Assembly: GCA_040380145.1 (NCBI GenBank)
Contig: JBEIJQ010000144.1
Location: 1 to 7,661, forward strand
Length of the DNA stretch: 7,661 bases
Source: JBEIJQ01 sp040380145
Lineage (GTDB): Bacteria > Bacteroidota > Bacteroidia > Chitinophagales > Saprospiraceae
Reading direction: 5' to 3'
Positions 5,920-7,661 of the stretch are shown in pieces. The notes under the pieces were generated by a model. The model did no database searches, was not told the origin of the DNA, and saw nothing but the letters and a program-made list of their open reading frames with translations. The position numbers and the translations under genes were made by a program. The first letter of the stretch is position 1. Each line of letters opens with the position of its first letter.

Positions 5920-6618
5920 TCAAGACTTGCTTTCGGACTGGCGGAGGATGTCCGACATCATTTCGATCTGGACCCGTTGGATCTCGAGGAGCTCCTGTTG
6001 CTGATGGATGATCAGGTGGTCGATTTTTTCGTGCAGCAAACGGATTTCGAGTTCCGATTTCAGGTTGATCATGTAGTCTTTTTTGGCCCGTTCGCGGTCT
6101 TTTTCCTCTTGGCGGTTTTGGCTCATCATGATCACCGGGGCCTGCAGAGCCGCGATGCACGACAGGATCAGGTTCAGCAGGATAAAGGGAAACGGATCGA
6201 AGCCGCGGTTGGCGAAAACGAAATAGTTGAGGACGATCCAGGCGAACAAAAACGCTCCGAACAACACGATGAAGGTCCAGCTGCCCCCGAAATCCGCCAC
6301 GCGGTCGGCCAATTTTTGTCCGAACGTGAGCGGCTTTTCCTCGGAATCGAGTTTTTCGGAGATAAAAGAATGGTCGTTCAGGGATTCCAGGACCATTTTT
6401 TCCAGACCTGTCAGTTGGCCGATCTGATTGGCCAGGCATTCGGCGATGTACTGCTCCCGGTAGGGGTTGAGTTCGGAAATGGCCAAAAAGCCCTCGTCGC
6501 CGAAATCGGGGCGGTCGCGCCGCACGATCTCCAGCACGGACTTGCGGATGGATTTGGCCGACATCCTTTCGGCGATCGGGAAACGCTTTTGTGAAAGGTC
6601 GCTCTTGAAGGTTTGCAT
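5920..6618 (-). CDS. DUF1003 family inner-membrane protein
   Basis: The product is 232 residues from ATG 6618. In-frame codons further upstream would run through the divergent receptor gene and past the -7 promoter element at 6644-6651, so they are rejected. Seen: a soluble N-terminal part (1-110) including NPYREQYIAECLANQIGQLT, then FGGSWTFIVLFGAFLFAWIVL as helix 1 (about 113-135), FDPFPFILLNLILSCIAALQ as helix 2 (about 143-166), and APVIMMSQNRQEEKDRERAK running into a long charged, probably coiled-coil tail (170-232). FGGSW, FDPFPF-LLN, APVIMMSQNR and KDR are the hallmark residues of DUF1003, and the length is typical. The family has no established biochemical function. The gene diverges from the second TonB-dependent receptor across 44 bases, so the two may share regulation. 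A weak terminator follows, and the TIR gene lies 134 bases downstream. Confidence 0.93.
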   Translation of the reverse strand: MQTFKSDLSQKRFPIAERMSAKSIRKSVLEIVRRDRPDFGDEGFLAISELNPYREQYIAECLANQIGQLTGLEKMVLESLNDHSFISEKLDSEEKPLTFGQKLADRVADFGGSWTFIVLFGAFLFAWIVLNYFVFANRGFDPFPFILLNLILSCIAALQAPVIMMSQNRQEEKDRERAKKDYMINLKSELEIRLLHEKIDHLIIHQQQELLEIQRVQIEMMSDILRQSESKS

Positions 6619-6643
6619 AAAATCGGATTTTGAGCGTGCTTTG
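6612..6643 (+). promoter_or_regulatory. Weak candidate promoter of the metal-type receptor gene
   Basis: On the plus strand, TTTG (6612-6615), a 20-base spacer and GTGCTTTG (6636-6643) resemble the Bacteroidota -33/-7 pair, though the first two bases of the -7 box do not fit. Transcription would begin near 6650, about 13 bases before ATG 6663. The match is partial; the gene could instead be driven from within the DUF1003 coding region. Confidence 0.25.
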
Positions 6644-6651
6644 CAAAGATA
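6644..6651 (-). promoter_or_regulatory. -7 promoter element of the DUF1003 gene
   Basis: The minus strand reads TATCTTTG, an exact match to the Bacteroidota -7 consensus TAnnTTTG. It lies 25 bases before ATG 6618, which fits a short leader and supports that start. No TTTG is found at the -33 position. The box shares the palindrome CTTTGCAAAG (6639-6648) with the opposite strand. Confidence 0.55.
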
Positions 6652-6662
6652 AACCTCATTTG

Positions 6663-7661
6663 ATGGATCTTTTCTCATGGCCCGTTGGGCGGCTTCCCCT
6701 CCAGTGGACGATTTTGTTCGGCCTGCTCGCGGGGCAACTTTCCGCCCAAACACTCTCCGGAACGGTCGAGGACGCCGCCGGACGGCCCGTGCCGTTGGCC
6801 CGCCTCGGCTGGCTTGGCGGCCCACCCCGGGCCTTGACCGATAGCACGGGACGCTTCGCAATCCCCCGCGATTCAACAGGCTCCTCGCTCCTGCTCGTAG
6901 CCCCCGAGGGATTTGCGCCCGATACGGTGGAGGTGGGCAACCTCACCGAGGTTATCATCACCTTGGGCATCGAACTGGAACTCGAAGAAATACGGGTGCG
7001 CTCGCGGCAGCCCGGCATATACCTGTCGGCCCTGCGGCCCTGGGAAACGGAGATCATCACCCAGCGCGAACTGCGCAAAGGAGCCTGCTGCGATCTGGCA
7101 GGCTGCTTCGAAACCCAGGGCACGGTCCAATCGGTCACCACCAATGTCGTTACCCGGTCCAAAGAACTGCGCGTGCTCGGGCTGGCTGGGGTCTATACCC
7201 AGGTGTTGTTGGACGGTTTTCCCCTCTTGCAGGGTCTCCCCTTTCTGTATGGCATCAGCGCGGTGCCGGGGCCGTTGATCGACAAGATCTATGTCTCGAA
7301 GGGTGCCAATTCTGTGGTGCAGGGCCCCGAAAGCATCAGCGGACAGATCAATGTGGAGTACAAAGAGCCCGAGGAGGCGGATCCGTTTTTTGTACAGGTT
7401 TTCGCCAACCACTTCGGCGAGACCCAGACCAACGTCATCGCCACCCAGCGCACCCGCGACGGCCGTTGGGGCAACGTGGTCGCTGCGCACGCCTATACCC
7501 CCACGCCCCTGAAACTCGACCGCGACGGCGACGGTTTCCTCGACATCCCCCACATCGCCCGGATCCATCTGTATGACAAAATCAAATTCCGCGACGACGA
7601 CAGCCTCGGGCTGAGCCTGCGCGTTGGCCTGCGCTGGGTGGGCGAACAGCGGTTGGGCGGA
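6663..7661 (+). CDS. TonB-dependent receptor, CC-motif class (possible metal importer), N-terminal part
   Basis: The frame runs from ATG 6663 to the window edge without a stop (333 residues; the barrel is cut off). Residues 1-28 are a signal peptide (WTILFGLLAGQLSA, cleavage before Q29). Residues 30-103 are a carboxypeptidase-regulatory-like domain (LSGTVEDAAGRPVPLARL, LTDSTGRFAIP). The plug spans about 118-240, with KGACCDLAGCFET, VLGLAGVYTQVLLDG, VPGPLIDKIYVSKGANSV and GQINVEYKEP. These blocks match a class of Bacteroidota receptors whose plug carries A-C-C-N-L-S-E-S-F-E-T and which is often found near heavy-metal-associated genes. Here C148 replaces the usual Glu/Ser position, adding a third cysteine to C142 and C143. 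Residues 286-295 (DRDGDGFLDI) form a calcium-loop-like stretch that is also seen in relatives. Copper or another metal as substrate is inferred, not shown. The gene diverges from DUF1003; no riboswitch is visible in the 44-base gap. Confidence 0.9.
   Translation, partial: MDLFSWPVGRLPLQWTILFGLLAGQLSAQTLSGTVEDAAGRPVPLARLGWLGGPPRALTDSTGRFAIPRDSTGSSLLLVAPEGFAPDTVEVGNLTEVIITLGIELELEEIRVRSRQPGIYLSALRPWETEIITQRELRKGACCDLAGCFETQGTVQSVTTNVVTRSKELRVLGLAGVYTQVLLDGFPLLQGLPFLYGISAVPGPLIDKIYVSKGANSVVQGPESISGQINVEYKEPEEADPFFVQVFANHFGETQTNVIATQRTRDGRWGNVVAAHAYTPTPLKLDRDGDGFLDIPHIARIHLYDKIKFRDDDSLGLSLRVGLRWVGEQRLGG

Noticed and set aside
6619..6876. N-terminal extension of the DUF1003 protein by up to 86 residues
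   Set aside because: It would overlap the start of the divergent receptor and read through the exact -7 promoter element; the extension is an Arg-rich shadow sequence.

Overview
The window looks like a chromosomal segment of a GC-rich member of the Bacteroidota. The evidence is a type IX secretion (T9SS) sorting domain at the C-terminus of the first gene, two TonB-dependent outer-membrane receptors of characteristic Bacteroidota families, a DUF1003 protein, no Shine-Dalgarno sequences before the starts, and an exact match to the Bacteroidota -7 promoter element (TAnnTTTG). A more precise placement, for example Saprospiria or a relative, cannot be made from this sequence alone. I see no tRNA, rRNA, CRISPR array, insertion sequence or integrase.

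Layout, left to right. (1) 2-778, plus strand: the 3' end of a large secreted protein (fibronectin-III tail, PPC domain, T9SS type A sorting domain), followed by a very strong hairpin terminator. 831-998 holds nothing I can recognise. (2) 1047-3392, minus strand: a complete TonB-dependent receptor with its own terminator. Its 226-base leader (3393-3618) contains a well-formed TPP (thiamin pyrophosphate) riboswitch at 3518-3603, followed by a candidate terminator hairpin. The receptor is therefore very probably a thiamin-repressed outer-membrane importer of thiamin or a precursor. (3) 3619-4761 and 4775-5785, minus strand: a GT-B glycosyltransferase directly behind a membrane-anchored TIR-domain protein, 13 bases apart and probably co-transcribed. 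The TIR domain has Leu where its family normally has the catalytic Glu. (4) 5920-6618, minus strand: a DUF1003 two-helix membrane protein. (5) 6663 to the window end, plus strand, divergent from DUF1003 across only 44 bases: the N-terminal 333 residues of a second TonB-dependent receptor. It has a carboxypeptidase-regulatory-like domain and a CC-containing plug motif resembling a metal-associated receptor class.

No single pathway ties the genes together. The common theme is the cell envelope: two outer-membrane importers, a glycosyltransferase, two inner-membrane proteins and an exported surface protein. The best-supported functional link is riboswitch plus receptor, meaning thiamin uptake. 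The TIR-glycosyltransferase pair with the altered TIR active site is the least expected element. Palindromic T-tract/A-tract sequences recur near the 5' ends or leaders of minus-strand genes and stand out against the GC-rich background.
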